Positions 45,034 to 56,767 of a stretch of 64,000 bases of DNA are shown here, piece after piece. A model generated the notes under the pieces. It had not been told where the DNA came from and did no database searches. It worked only from the letters and a program-made list of their open reading frames with translations. Both the position numbers and the translations under genes were made by a program. Every line of letters starts with the position of its first letter. Position 1 is the first letter of the stretch. The stretch is from Hemileia vastatrix (taxonomy: Eukaryota; Basidiomycota; Pucciniomycetes; Pucciniales; Zaghouaniaceae), in NCBI GenBank assembly GCA_030280995.1, contig JASXTE010000015.1, positions 17,622,001-17,686,000 on the forward strand, in the 5' to 3' direction.

Positions 45034-46860
45034 ATGTCTTCTCCATCTGGTGCTGGTGTTATTGCTGCTGCTTCTGATGGTGTCAGGCCTTCAGTAAGGA
45101 TTCAAACTTGGGATGGGCCCAAGTTTGTTGGTGATGATGTAAAGTGGTTTTTGGGAAGATATGAGGCTGCTTCTGGAATTGATGGGGCTTCTCATTTAGA
45201 TATGGTGAAGCAGGTAATCTTTTTCATTGGTGATAGGAAAGTTGAGAAGGAGATTACTGGTATGGAGGGTTAAAAGACTAGGGATTGGAAAAGGCTTAGT
45301 AGGGAAATGGTGGACATATGGGGAGTCAGATATTCAATGGTGGATTTAAATAAGGTTGTTGGAGAATGGCAAGTGCAGGGTGGAATAACTTCTTTGGTGA
45401 GTTATAGGGAATTTGTTGGTAGTTTTGAAACTGTGGTGGAATATCTGGTGGAGGTAGAGGAATTGGCTTATGAAAATGCAGTCAAAGATTTATTTTGGTC
45501 CGCTTTTGGGAGGGATGTTAGGATGGATGTGTTAAAGGAGTTGTCTAGGAAGGGTTTGATGAAAACCTTACCTAATGGGGAGCAGAAGTTGCCTGCTCTT
45601 AAGGTGGTTAAAGAATCAGTGGAGTCTCACCTCAAGCTTTTGGCTGTGGACAGTTATCAAGAAACCTGTACACAGTATGTCAGAAAAATTAATGAAGTTT
45701 TGGCTGATAATAATGATATTATGAAGAAGGCTCAGGAGGCAAGAAAAGCTCAGTTGGGGAAACCGGTTCCGAAGGTGGATGAGAATGTGGATAAGGAGAT
45801 GGTGAATCAATTGGCTGACTTAACGAAGCAATTGAAAATTTTTGTTCAAGAAACTCAGAAGGCCAGCAGGGTTTCAGCTTCTTCTTCATCATCTTATTCA
45901 AGTAGAGGTTATGATAGGAGTAATGGTGGTACTGTTGATGTTTGGATTTGTTCCTACTGTAACCAGAAGGGAAATAAGTCTATTGATTGTTGGACTTTGA
46001 ATAGAGATCAGGCTGCTGGTAGAGTAAAATTTGATGGAAAGGTATTTAGGTTTCTGATGGATCTTTTATCAAGCCCAGTGAAGGTCAGTCTCCTTCAGAT
46101 TTGGTGAGGAGGAATAGTATGGTTGAAAAGAGAGCTAGGTTTGAGGAATTGCCTACTGAGGCTTCTTCTGCTACTGGAAATAATTCTGGAGATAAGGGGA
46201 AGGAAAAAGAGGTTAGTAAGGCTAATTTTTCTACTTCATATGGTAATTTGGAGTTAGTAAAGGTTGTTAAGGCGGATGGTGAGTGTATGGCTGGTGTATA
46301 TGATGTGGAGGCTGCTAGGAGGGCGGCTGCTTCTAAAGCTAGAAGCAGTATTTCTAATCAGTTAAGGTCAAGAGGTGGAAAGGAGGATTCTAAGAAGGCT
46401 GAAGATCCCGAGAAGATTTATACTCCTGAAGAGATTTGTCAGATGCAGAAGGGGATAGCTGATATGGGTCCCCCTAGTTTTGGTGCTTTTGATCTTAATG
46501 GTGATCCTATGCCTTTGGATGATGGTTCAGATACAGAGGAGGATGTGCCTTTGGCTTCTTTTCCTAGGCCAATGGAGGGAGTTAGAACTACTGTTGATGG
46601 TTCTGGTTTGGTCTCTGTGGATAGAAAGGTTCATGGGGATAATTCTGATGTGGAGATGCATGATGTTGTTGGTAATGTGGGACCTCAGGAGTCTTCTAGG
46701 GCAAAGGTTTTTAGGAGTAAGGCTCATTATGAGAGGCCAGTGGTTTCTGGTCAAGAGAATGCTATGGATGTTGTTTTGGGAAGGGTGAATCAGCTTCAGA
46801 TTCCATTATCTTTGGGTGAATTGTTCACTATTAGTCCAGCCCTTGCTGAAAAGCAGAAGA
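45034..46860 (+). pseudogene. Element H gag
   Basis: Start MSSPSGAGV at 45034 rather than the upstream ATG at 44977. N-terminal block RIQTWDGPKFVGDDVKWF, FFIGDRKVEKEI. TAA at 45271 and a frameshift before 45307. Then WGVRYSMVDLNKVVGEW, LFWSAFGRDVRM, MKTLPNGEQ, and the zinc knuckle CSYCNQKGNKSIDC (CCHC spacing with Asn for His). A one-base loss near 46055 shifts to the frame of 46101-47153, with MQKGIADMGPPSFGAFDLNG. Confidence 0.83.
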
Positions 46861-47132
46861 AGCATTTGACTAGGAGAAGAGTGGCTACTGGTGAGGTGGA
46901 GTATATGTGTGAAAATGTGGAGAAGTTTGATAATGAGGTGGAGACTCATTTTTCTGCTCCTTTGGGATATTTTGTAGTTTCTTTAAATGGCAAAGATGTG
47001 ACGGCATTGGTTGATTCAGGCTCACAAATAAATTTAATTTCATTGGATCAAGCAACTAGACTGGATTTGCCAATTAAAGCTGGTGTTGGAGGAAATCTCA
47101 GAGGGATAGGTGGGCATGCTACTGAGTTGATC
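46861..47132 (+). pseudogene. Element H protease, N-terminal part
   Basis: Contains CENVEKFDNEVETHF and the aspartic protease site ALVDSGSQINLIS (Asp kept), then GIGGHATEL. Cut at 47132 by element I. The last residues before the cut (ELI) join GTAEHVKLG at 49399. Confidence 0.85.
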
Positions 47133-48309
47133 TGTCAGCCTAAATATCCTTAGGACTTAGTATTTCTTATGCTTAAAATAAGATAAACTTAAGTAAATTA
47201 AGCTTATATCTTAAAAATAAGGTTAAAATAATAATATATATTGTTTTATTATATATATATATAATTATTATTCTATTATATAACTTATAGTAATTTAAAT
47301 AGCTTATCCATGGCCTAATAATACTTATTAAGGTGTTAATGGAGTCATAATATACTTATCTTAAGTGATATGAAGTAATTATTGACATACATAAGCTTAT
47401 ATGTATACATAAATATCATATTCAGTGAAATATGCAGTATATTATGTATATTTAGGTATATAAGTGGGTTTTAGCCCCTTAATAGCCTATAACCTTTGTT
47501 TTTCTGCTTATTTTAGGTCATATGGACGAAATCAGTGGACTCACAACGCCTACAGAAGCATAGACACCTATATCAGGCGCATACACCCAGTTTGGACAAC
47601 TTAATTTACTTCCTTGGATGGTTATTCACGGATTTATGGGTTGGAAGGGCATTTATGGGTTAATGTGGATGCTTGGGGATGTTAATGGGGGCTTGGACAT
47701 TTTATTTGTTTCCTTTATATGCTTTTGGTTTCATTGAATCTCTTTTTGATTGTTTATTTTACCTGTTTCTTTATGGTATCCGCTTTTATCTGGATTTTCA
47801 ATTTATGGTATGGATCTGTGTTATTATTAATAGTGATGGAGGGTCCTTACTGGAGGTCTAGGTGTTGAGACTGCTTGAAGTGGACGCTATGGGGAGGTGA
47901 TGGGCCCTCACAGTGCTGTAATTGCTGGGGATAGCAGTGACATCATCTGGATTGAAGGTCTGTGCACTCCAGTGGATTTGGGTATAAGTAAGGAGGGATT
48001 TTGACGGTTATTTATCATCATTCAATTACTACAATTCAAACAACCACTAAAATACAATTATAAACATTTATAAATATACTATAAAGCCATTATAAATTGA
48101 TATTATCTTTATATAAGCTATAACTATATTTTATTTATCTATTTTCCACCACTAGCATGCATTTAAATCCAAGTATTGTGAGTTTTATTTGAGTATAACT
48201 ATTTTATTAGTCTTCCCCTGAGGTTTAATCACTAAATAATTTATCAATAAGTAGTAGTACCATAAATAAACACTATTATATCATACTTATATACTAGACT
48301 ATACTGACA
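47133..48309 (+). repeat. Element I 5' LTR
   Basis: 1177 bases, same family as the B LTRs and the inverted J. Small ORFs in it (47673-47861) are shared by all copies and are not genes. Confidence 0.9.
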
Positions 48310-48817
48310 ATTGGGGGTCTTTCCTTATATTTTACTTATTATTTAGTATAAGCCTTGGGACGTGATTTTTACTTTAGTACAGCTCAAAATAACCAAATAT
48401 TTGGGTCTGCTGCATAATAGTGGGTCATCATAACTCAGTTATTGCGGAAAAGTACCCTTAAAATAATTTTACTAATTTTTTATCATAAAAATTAGATATT
48501 TACAGTAGTAACTGTACCCAATATAAACCCAATTTCACTTGGTATTTTGACACCAATATAAAACCCAATTAAATTGGTATTTGTTTAAAGCTTGGTAAGC
48601 TACTTCTGCCCTTATAGAGGTCTAGTTAAACTTATTATTATATTTTTAACAGATTTTTTCGATTTTTTCTTATAATTTATTTAAATAAATAAAGATATAA
48701 ATTCAGGGTAAGCTCCATTGCTTTTTTATTAGTAATATAATTGCTAATATCTTTTTTCCACTAATTCCACAGAGTTTTTTCCTTTTTTAGACATCAAATA
48801 TTGTCATTTTTAACAAT

Positions 48818-49366
48818 ATGAGTGCTCCCCAGTACAGTGTAAGTGAAAAGCCTGCTTATAACACCAGGTCTAAAGCTAACAAAAACTTTCCAGGACATCA
48901 CCATGGAGGGTCAACATTACCCCCAGGCAGAAAGCATGAGTATAGAAGAAAAGAACGCCCTCTTAAAAAAGATAACTATAAAAAAGACATCTCCTCCTCT
49001 TCAGGATCAACTGTCCCACCTGGCCAAACAGGTTCTGAAGCTGGAAGAAACCAAATCACTCATGTTCAAAGAGGTAGAGCAATTGCAAAACAATCGCAAG
49101 GTAGGGTTTCAGCAGATGAATCAGGCATTGGCAGAGTTAAAGAAAGGCCAGCCAGTCAGTCAAATCAGCAACCCCCTATCCAAGGCGGGTCAACTCACTC
49201 CCAGGAGAAAATTCTGGTAGAAAAATGGAAATGGGACTGGTTTCATCAACAGTGGACAAGCCACAGTTGCAACAGGGATCCACCACCTCATCTGACTTCC
49301 TCAGCTCACCCTTACAAAGAAAAAAGTGCCAAAAATCAGGACTGGCAACCATCCCATGGTAAGTAG
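48818..49366 (+). pseudogene. Element I gag start with overlapping frame
   Basis: ATG frame MSAPQYSVSEKPAYNTRSKAN. The overlapping frame has ATG at 48903 in ACCATGG (MEGQHYPQAESMSIEEKNALL). Small indels near 49150-49170 bring the conserved EKWKWDWFHQQW into the ATG frame. The end is SHGK then TAG, within GGTAAGTAG. The mini-intron is 48839-48893 (55 nt, GTAAGT, CTAAC, TTCCAG). Confidence 0.65.
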
Positions 49367-49393
49367 ATTACCCTCTCAGATTGAACATAAACA

Positions 49394-49755
49394 TGATTGG
49401 TACAGCGGAGCATGTAAAGTTAGGTGTAGGTGGAGCTGTTGGAAAAGTTCATTTTTATGTGGCTAGAGGAGCTGTGAAGACAGTTTTAGGAAGGTCTTTT
49501 TGGATGGATTTTGAGGCCAAGATTGGTTATCAGTCTGGTGTTGGGATTAGTTTGGAGATTACTGGGGAGGATATGAGGCGGTTACATATGAGGTTGGCAC
49601 CCCCAGGTGATGAAGGTTGGGAAAATAGGCTTGGTGTTTCTGCATCTTGTCAGTGTTGCACTTGCACTAGGAAGAGAAAAGAATTGAAGTCTTCTTCTGG
49701 TGTATTTGGGGATAGTGGTGATCATTTTGTTAGTGACCCTTCTTTTTTAGGGTAG
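49394..49755 (+). pseudogene. Element H protease C-terminal part and end of gag-PR frame
   Basis: Resumes the gene cut at 47132: TAEHVKLGVGGAVGKVHFYV, GISLEITGEDMRRLHMRL, CQCCTCTRKRKE, then ...DPSFLG and TAG at 49753-49755. G aligns throughout, including the final FLG-TAG. Confidence 0.85.
49743..49755 (+). promoter_or_regulatory. -1 ribosomal frameshift site in H (T TTT TTA GGG TAG)
   Basis: TTTTTTA lies in register (TCT TTT TTA GGG TAG). In the -1 frame the text continues FFRVDRADQSSSVISPQEE, similar to the G continuation. It is the canonical U UUU UUA heptamer. No strong downstream pseudoknot is evident by eye; CTGATCAG is a small palindrome. Confidence 0.65.
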
Positions 49756-50974
49756 ATAGGGCTGATCAGTCTAGTTCTGTAATCTCTCCTCAAGAAGAAA
49801 TCCCAGATTGCAGTAGGTCAGCTCAAGTGGAGATATATCAAGTGGAATCTCAACTTTTTGTAGATAATATTACTTTATTATTTCAATTTTTGTCAAATTA
49901 TTTGTCTGGTTTCAGATTTTCTTCAAGTTTTTCTCTCAAGTTTATTTCAAGTTCTGAAGATGTTTTAGGGAAAATTTTGTTGGAGCAGAAAAGTTTTGGA
50001 GTGGTTGAAAATGGGTCTAAAAGTAAGTCCTCCCAATTGTGCATCACTAGGGTCTCTTCTACACCTTTCAAAAACATTACCATGGCTACACATGTGAGAA
50101 TTGGGGACACCCCTGGTTGTTTTTCTAGGAATAGCAAGAAACAATTGGACAAAAATCAAGAAAAAAATCTCAAGATAACTGAAAATCAGCAAAAAAAAAT
50201 ATTTATGTAAAGATGTTGTCAGTAGGAAGGAGCCTACTTGGTTTACTGGTGGCCTCCAGCATCAATATAAACTGCACAATAATTCTCAACTAATGTCTCA
50301 TTCTGATTTCTCTCAAGAAAAATTGAAAATGCAAAAAAATTGTCTGAATAACAAAAAGCAAGATAAGGTGTTTGTTGATTTGGGTTCTGTGATGTGTGGT
50401 GATAATTTGGTTGGTGGTTTTGTTGGCAACACTGGTGTGTCTGTGTCCAGTTTCAGAAGAGAGTTACTCCAGCATGAGGATAAAAGGCATGACTTTCTAG
50501 CTTCTGGTGGGGCGGTCACTGCAGTGCAGGACCTATCTGAAGGTAACATGGACAGTCTCTGTGATGAGAATCCTGAACCTAATGATGATGTTTATTGCCC
50601 TAGGAGTATTTTTGATTTTGTTGGTGATTTGGGTACTGGTGAAGTGGATGAGCAGAATTTGGTACAGAAAAGTTTTGGAGTGGTGGAAAATGGTTCTAAA
50701 AGTAAGTCCTCCCAATTGTGCACCGCTAGGGTTTCTTCTACACCTTTCAAAAACATTACCATGGCCACACTAGTGAGCATTGTGGACATCCCTGGTTGTT
50801 TTTCTAGGAATAGCAAGAAACAATTGGACAAAAATCAAGAAAAAAATCTTAAGATAAATGAAAATCAACAAAAAAATTATTTATGTAAAGATATTGTCAA
50901 TAGGGCTGAGCCTACTTGGCATGCTGGTAACCTCCTGCATGAGGATAGACTGCCAACTTTTCATACTTTTGATT
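49756..50974 (+). pseudogene. Element H pol linker with internal duplication
   Basis: Region between protease and RT. Two direct copies of about 295 bases (49980-50275 and 50661-50955) share KSFGVVENGSKSKSSQLC, STPFKNITMAT, PGCFSRNSKKQLDKNQEKNL and end near LHEDRLP-like text. A run of nine A (about 50195) in the first copy shifts the frame. Function of this linker unknown; G has a shorter version. Confidence 0.7.
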
Positions 50975-52152
50975 TGTCAGTATAGTCTAGTATATAAGTA
51001 TGATATAATAGTGTTTATTTATGGTCCTACTACTTATTTATAAATGATTTAGTGATTAAACCTCAGGGGAAGACTAATAAAATAGTTATACTCAAGTCAA
51101 ACTCACAATACTTGGATTTAAGTGCGTGCTAGTGGTGGAAAATAGATGAATAAAATATAGTTATAGCTTTATATAAAGATAAAATCAATTTATAGTGGCT
51201 TTATAATATATTTCTAAAGGTTAATAATTGTATAGTAGTATTTGTTGGAGTTTTAGTAATTGAATTATGATAAATAACCGTCAAAATCCCTCCTTACTTA
51301 TACCCAAATCCACTGGAGTGCACAGACCTTCAATCCAGATGATGTCACTGCTATCCCCGGCAATTACAGCACTGTGAGGGCCCATCACCTCCCCATGGTG
51401 TCCACTTCAAGAATATTCAACACCCAGACCTCCAGTAAGGACCCTCCATCACTATTAATAATAACACTGATCCATACCATAAATAGAAAATCCAGATAAA
51501 AGCGGATACCATAAAGAAACAGGTAAAATAAATAATCAAAAAGAGATTTAATGAAACTAAAAGCATATAAAGGAAAGAAATAAAATGTCCAAGCCCCCAA
51601 TAACATCCCCAAGCATCCACATTAACCCAGAAACATCCTTCCAACCCATAAATCCGTGAATAACCATCCAAGGAAGTAATTTTAGTTGTCCAAACTGGGT
51701 GTATGCGCCAGATATATGTGTCTATGCATCTGTAGGCGTTGGGAGTCCACTGATTTCGTCCATATGACCTAAAATAAGTAGAAAAACAAAGGTTATAGGC
51801 TATTAAGGGGCTAAAACCCACTTATATACCTAAATATACATAATATACTGCATATTTCACTGAATATGAGATTTATGTATACATATAAGCTTATGTATGT
51901 CAATAATTACTTCATATCACTTAAGAAAAGTATACTATGACTCCATTAACACCTTAATAAATATTATTAGGCCATGGATAAGCTATTTAAACTATTATAA
52001 GTTATATAATAGAATAATAATTATATATATATATAATAAAATAATATATATTATTATTTTAACCTTATTTTTAAGATTTAAGCTTAATCTACTTAAGGTT
52101 ATCTTATTTTGAGCATAAGAAATACTCAGTCCTAAGGATATTTAGGCTGACA
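50975..52152 (-). repeat. Solo LTR J (lineage 1, B type, inverted)
   Basis: On the minus strand it starts TGTCAGCCTAAATATCC at 52152 and ends ACTATACTGACA at 50975. 1178 bases, flanked by TGATT on both sides (50970-50974 and 52153-52157). A single LTR with a perfect duplication is the usual result of LTR-LTR recombination removing a full element. Confidence 0.9.
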
Positions 52153-52157
52153 TGATT

Positions 52158-53731
52158 ATTCTTTTCTTATTTCTAAAAATAAAAATCATATTAAAAATTG
52201 TCTGCATAATGAAAAACTAGATAACAATATTTTTGAAAATTCCAATAATTCTGTTTCTAAAAACTTTAATAATTCTTTTTAAAAAAATAAAAATAAAAAT
52301 AAAACTGATAAAATTTCTTTATCTGATTCTAATAATTCTTTTTGTAAAAATTATGTTACTCTTAATTCTGATGAAGATGAAGATTCTGTTGATGAAAGGA
52401 GCTCAATTCCTCAAGTACATGTGGAAGTGGAAGCGGCAAAATATAAGAAGGTTGCTGTGAAAGTTAAACCAATCAATGAAGTGCTGCCAACTGGATTGAA
52501 TCCGCCATTGAAGAGACCACTTTTGTCAAGAGATCCATATGAAACTCCTTTAAGAAAGAATCTGCCTGAATTTTCTGAAACTTCAAGAATTACTTTTGAT
52601 AGGATTGGTGTTGTAAAATTTGGGCCAGAGGGTTGGTTATCTGGTGAGGAGATGAGTTTGTTGTTGGATGTGATGGTGTTTAGGGAGAAGGCTATTGCAT
52701 TTGTGGAAGAAGAGAGGGGTGTTTTAAAGAATTCTTATGGTGAAACTTACAAGATTCCAGTTGTTTGTCATGAAACTTGGAAACTCAAGCCAATTCTGAT
52801 TCCTGCTGCTCTTAAAGATGATTATATTGAAGTTGTTTGGGAAAGGATTAGGACTGGACTTTATGAACAATTGTCATAAAGTTATTCAAGTCCAGTTTTC
52901 TGCATCAAGAAGCCTAATGGAAAGCTTAGAGTTGTTCATGATCTTAGGGAATTGAATAGGGTGACTATAAAAGATGCTGGTATTCCTCCAAGTGCAGAGG
53001 AATTTGTTGATGCTTTTTCTGGAAGGGTATGTTATGGTTTGGGTGATATTATGGGGGGCTATTATGAAAGAGAATTACATCCAGATTCAAGACCTCTGAC
53101 AACTTTTGATACTCCTCTTGGACAATTACAGCTGACTAGATTACCTCAAGGTGCTACTAATTCTGTTGCTCTTTATCAAGCACAAATGGCTTGGATTCTT
53201 CAAGATGAAATTACACAGTATGCTGGTATACTTATTGATGATGGTGGAATTAAAGTTCCTTCAACTGATTATGATAATTAAGTGTTGGAGGAGAATCCAG
53301 GTATTAGGATGTTTATTTGGGAGTATGCAGTAACTTTGGAAAGGATGTTGTTTAGGATTGAAGAAGCTGGTTTAACTATTTCTGGTTCTGAATTTTCTTC
53401 TTGTGTTCCAGCTTTAGAGATTATTGGTCATGTGGTGTGTAGGGAAGCCCAAATTATGTCAAAGAAGAAAGTCAACAAAATTCAATCTTGGCTGAGACCT
53501 AGAAACACTACTAAAGTTAGAGGATTTTTGGGAGTATGTGTTTATGTTAGGATGTTTATTAGGGATTTCTCATTATTGGCTGCTCCATTGAGAAGGTTAA
53601 ATAGGAAGGATGCTGATTGGGATTGGGATGAAGCTTTTGAAGAAGCTTTTGTTAAGTTGAAGAAGGTGGTTGGTGAAGATATTTTCTTCATAAGTTGGAA
53701 TATGGTGAAGGAGCTGGTAGGATTTATTTAG
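52158..53731 (+). pseudogene. Element H reverse transcriptase
   Basis: After an Asn-rich linker RT begins near 52410 (YKKVAVKVKPINEVLP), with FCIKKPNGKLRVVHDLRELN, MGGYYERELHPDSRPLTTF, LQLTRLPQGATN and ILIDDGGIKVPST (the catalytic Asp pair). Then IGHVVCREAQIMSKKKVN and LGVCVYVRMFIRDFSLLAAP. In-frame TAA at 52877 (Ser codon in G) and 53279 (Glu in G). A one-base loss near 53685 breaks it before RNase H. Confidence 0.85.
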
Positions 53732-54324
53732 CTGTTGATTCTAGTCAGCTGGCTGCTGGTGCAGTGCTTTCTCAGATGGATAAGGGTGGTTATATTAGAC
53801 CAGTTAGGTATGAATCTGTAGTTTTTCCTGAGGTGGAATCAAGATATTCACAACCAAAGTTGGAACTCTGTGGTGTGGCAAAAATTTTAAAGAAACTTCA
53901 AAATATCTTATGGGGTCAACATTTTGAACTTCAAGTGGATGCTAAATCTTTAATTCAGATGATTAATTCACCTAGTTTACCTAATGCTCCAATGACTAGG
54001 TGGGTAGCTTTTATTCAACATTTTTCATTTGATTTAGTGCACAGGCCTGGAAAATCTTTCACTATGCCTGATGGATTGTCAAGAAGACCACTTACAGTAG
54101 ATGATTCCAATTCAGAAGAGTTTGATGAAGATATACCTATAATTAAGGCCAGTACCAAGGGTGCTGAGGACTTTCCATACCTCCCCCATGAGGTTAAACT
54201 GGATGGTTCAATTTTTGTTGAATTTGATGAAGTTGATGATCTAGTTGATCATGAGGTTTTTGTAGATGAGGATGGTGTGGTTGTTTGGGATAATTGGAAG
54301 TTGGTTAATGGTGTTTATGTTTGA
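53695..54324 (+). pseudogene. Element H RNase H region and linker
   Basis: EYGEGAGRIYLAVDSSQLAA, VRYESVVFPEVESRYSQPKL, FELQVDAKSLIQM, FSFDLVHRPGKSFTMPDGLS, then an acidic linker (LPHEVKLDGSIFVEFDEVDD). Open over 209 codons. Less damaged than G. Confidence 0.82.
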
Positions 54325-55766
54325 GATCTGAAGGAGGATAGTGGTAGCATGGAAAAATGTTTGAATGAGGTGGATTATGTGAATTTCAGGAAACAGCCAA
54401 ATGCTCAGAGAATGATTGCTCATTCACAAGTGGGAGATATTGGGGACAGGGAGGTTCCTTTGGATGTTATATTATTGGATTTTTCTGATGAGATTTGGGG
54501 CATGACTGGGGTTTTTTTTTAATGGTGAAATATTTGTTGTCTCTGGGAAAACCAGAAGAATGTGATGAAGCTGAATGGGTGGCTATCAAAGAGAAGTCAC
54601 CTGGTTTTTATTTGTCTGGTAGAAGGTTGATGAAAAAAAGACATCTGAATCCTTAAGTTGTTGTATCTCAAAGAAAAGGTCAAGAATTGGTGATGAAATC
54701 TCTTCATGAATATTTAGGGAATAGGGGCTTTGGAGAAACTTATAAGCGGATTGCTGATAGATTTTGGTGGCCTGGAATAAAGATGGCTGTTGGATCTTGG
54801 GTTCAGTCATGTGAAGAATGTCAGAGAAGAAGTTATTTAAGGCTAAAAGAACCTGGAAATGCTACTGGTGAAAATACTATCTTTGGATGGGTTAGTTTGG
54901 ATGCTCTTCACATCAAGGAAGGTAAATATAAGTACTTGATTGTGGCAAGGGATGATTTGTCTGGTTGGGTTGAGGCTGTTCCTATTATTAGTTTATCTGC
55001 TAAAAATGTAGCAGAATTTTTGATGAAGGAATGGGTGTATAGGTATGGTGTTATGAAGTTGGTAACTGTTGATGGCGGCTCCGAGTTTGGTGCAGACTTC
55101 AAGGAAGCTGTTTCAAAAATTGGCTCAATGGTTAGGGTGGCAAACCCATATTATCCTGAAGCAGAAGGAATGGTTGAAAGGGGGCATCAAGTTATTAAGG
55201 ATGCTTTGGTTAAAATGTGTGGAAAAAGTGCTGAAAATTGGAGGCATTATTTACCCCTTGTTTTATTTGCTGACAGGATTACCACCAAGAGGACAACTGG
55301 TTATTCTCCTTATGAATTAGTTTTTGGTCAGAAAGCTGTTTTAACGGTTGATCTTGAAGCTGAATCTTATCTTGGTGTTTATTGGGATGTAGTCAAAACT
55401 ACTGAAGATTTCCTCTGTGCTAGAATGCAACAGTTAGAAAAGAAGGAGAAATATTTGGAGAAGGCATACCATAGGATGATCAAGATCAGGGATCAGTCTG
55501 TCAGGTATTGGGATCAAAGGTTGGCTCATAGACTCAGGAAGCCTTTGAGGCCTGGTGATATGGTGTTGGTGTATAATAGGAGTTTGGAAAGTCAGTGGGG
55601 GAAAATGTTTTCTGATAGATGGAATGGACCATATAGGATTAGAGCACAGGTTTCTGGTGGTTCATATGTTTTGGAAGAACTGGATAGTTTTGTCTTAAAG
55701 AAGAGGGTAGTTGCTGATCAAGTGAAGAAGTTTTACCCTAGGGCCACAAAGAGTGCTGAAGTTTGA
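54325..55766 (+). pseudogene. Element H integrase
   Basis: The first part (54325-54686) is broken by stops and a T-run frameshift near 54520. From 54687 it is open for 359 codons: zinc domain (SLHEYLGNRGFGETYKRI; CEECQRRS), catalytic Asp in VSLDALHIKEG, Asp in VTVDGGSEFGADF, Glu in EAEGMVERGHQV, the ITTKRTTGYSPYELVFGQKA block, GPY motif WNGPYRIRAQ, and a natural end KKFYPRATKSAEV. No chromodomain, unlike lineage 1. The best-preserved lineage 2 gene in the window. Confidence 0.88.
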
Positions 55767-55942
55767 CTCCGAAATGAGGATAAACTACAACATCAATCTT
55801 TTAGGAAATCTCACAGTCTTTCAAAAAATCAATCATTACTTCAATTTTAAAATTTTATTATGTGGTGAGAATATGAGGGGGAAACAAATTTTGTTAGGAG
55901 TGTTCACAGGGGAACCTTCTAGATTTTATATTGGCAGGTTTG

Positions 55943-55983
55943 GGGGTAATTGATGAGTTGGCAGCTCTATTCACAATTACCTC
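55943..55983 (+). other. Conserved hairpin, copy H-1
   Basis: GGGGTAATTG pairs with CAATTACCTC. The interior GAGTTGGCAGCTC forms an inner stem with a GGC loop. Relative to C copies the outer pair ACTG/CAGT is ATTG/CAAT, a compensatory change. Confidence 0.7.
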
Positions 55984-56725
55984 ATAATGTTCATTTCCAA
56001 CCCTTCTCTGTTTCTAGTTGAATCCTGGCTTTGTTTTTTGTTATATAGGTAGTCCTCTATGACTATAAACTGGAACCTTACGTCAACACAGCACAATCTT
56101 TTGGATGTCTGGATTCAAGAATTTTGTTTTGTTTCATTTTTTTTGTTGTATTGGGGTGGATGATCACTTGTGGTCTCCAATCATTTTTACAAATTGGAGA
56201 GAGCCCACCCAGTGATCATTAGTTTGTTTCCTTGATTTTCATTAAATTATCATTTTTCAAATCTTCAAATTTTCAAAATTTAATTTTTTTTTAAAAAAAT
56301 ATATATTTTCAAAAAAAAAAATATTATTTTCAAAAATAATTTGTTTTCAAAAATTTAATTTTATGTTATATTTTTAATTTTTCTTTCCTGTGTATCCACA
56401 ATCAAGGTGCACTTGGATGTGGGTATGATGTCATGGGTTCGGCTCATCCAAATGGCTGGGGGACATCTTTTATTTTTTTATTTATCTTTAATTTTATTTA
56501 TCTTTTTCTTTTATTATATATTTATTTTATTTATTCTGCTAGTCCATCAAGACTTAAAACTGAAATTCTTTTCAAGATCATTTATTATTGGTCCTAAACT
56601 TCAAGACCGTGGAAAACTGACTATGTCAATAAAACTAGGAATTATAATGGCCAAGATTTGAGGAGGATTTCTTTTAGTTAGAAGTGTTCATTGGGGAACC
56701 TTCTAGATTTTATATTGGAAAGTTT

Positions 56726-56767
56726 GGTGTTAATTGATGAGTTGGCAACTCTATACACAATTACCCC
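56726..56767 (+). other. Conserved hairpin, copy H-2
   Basis: GGTGTTAATTG pairs with CAATTACCCC (one mismatch), interior GAGTTGGCAACTC with a perfect five-pair inner stem. Followed, like H-1, by a CACAAAG/CATAATG-type tail. Confidence 0.65.

Larger units (their letters stand above)
47133..49393 (+). mobile_element. Element I: truncated lineage 1 element inside H protease gene
   Basis: LTR 47133-48309 (TGTCAGCCTAAATATCC...ATACTGACA, related to B), primer site, leader, and gag start. Similarity to B gag ends near GATTGAACA (49386), and the right edge is ACA at 49393. Flanks TGATC (47128-47132) and TGATT (49394-49398) look like a target duplication with one change. The rest of gag-pol and the 3' LTR, except possibly its terminal ACA, are missing. 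Confidence 0.82.
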
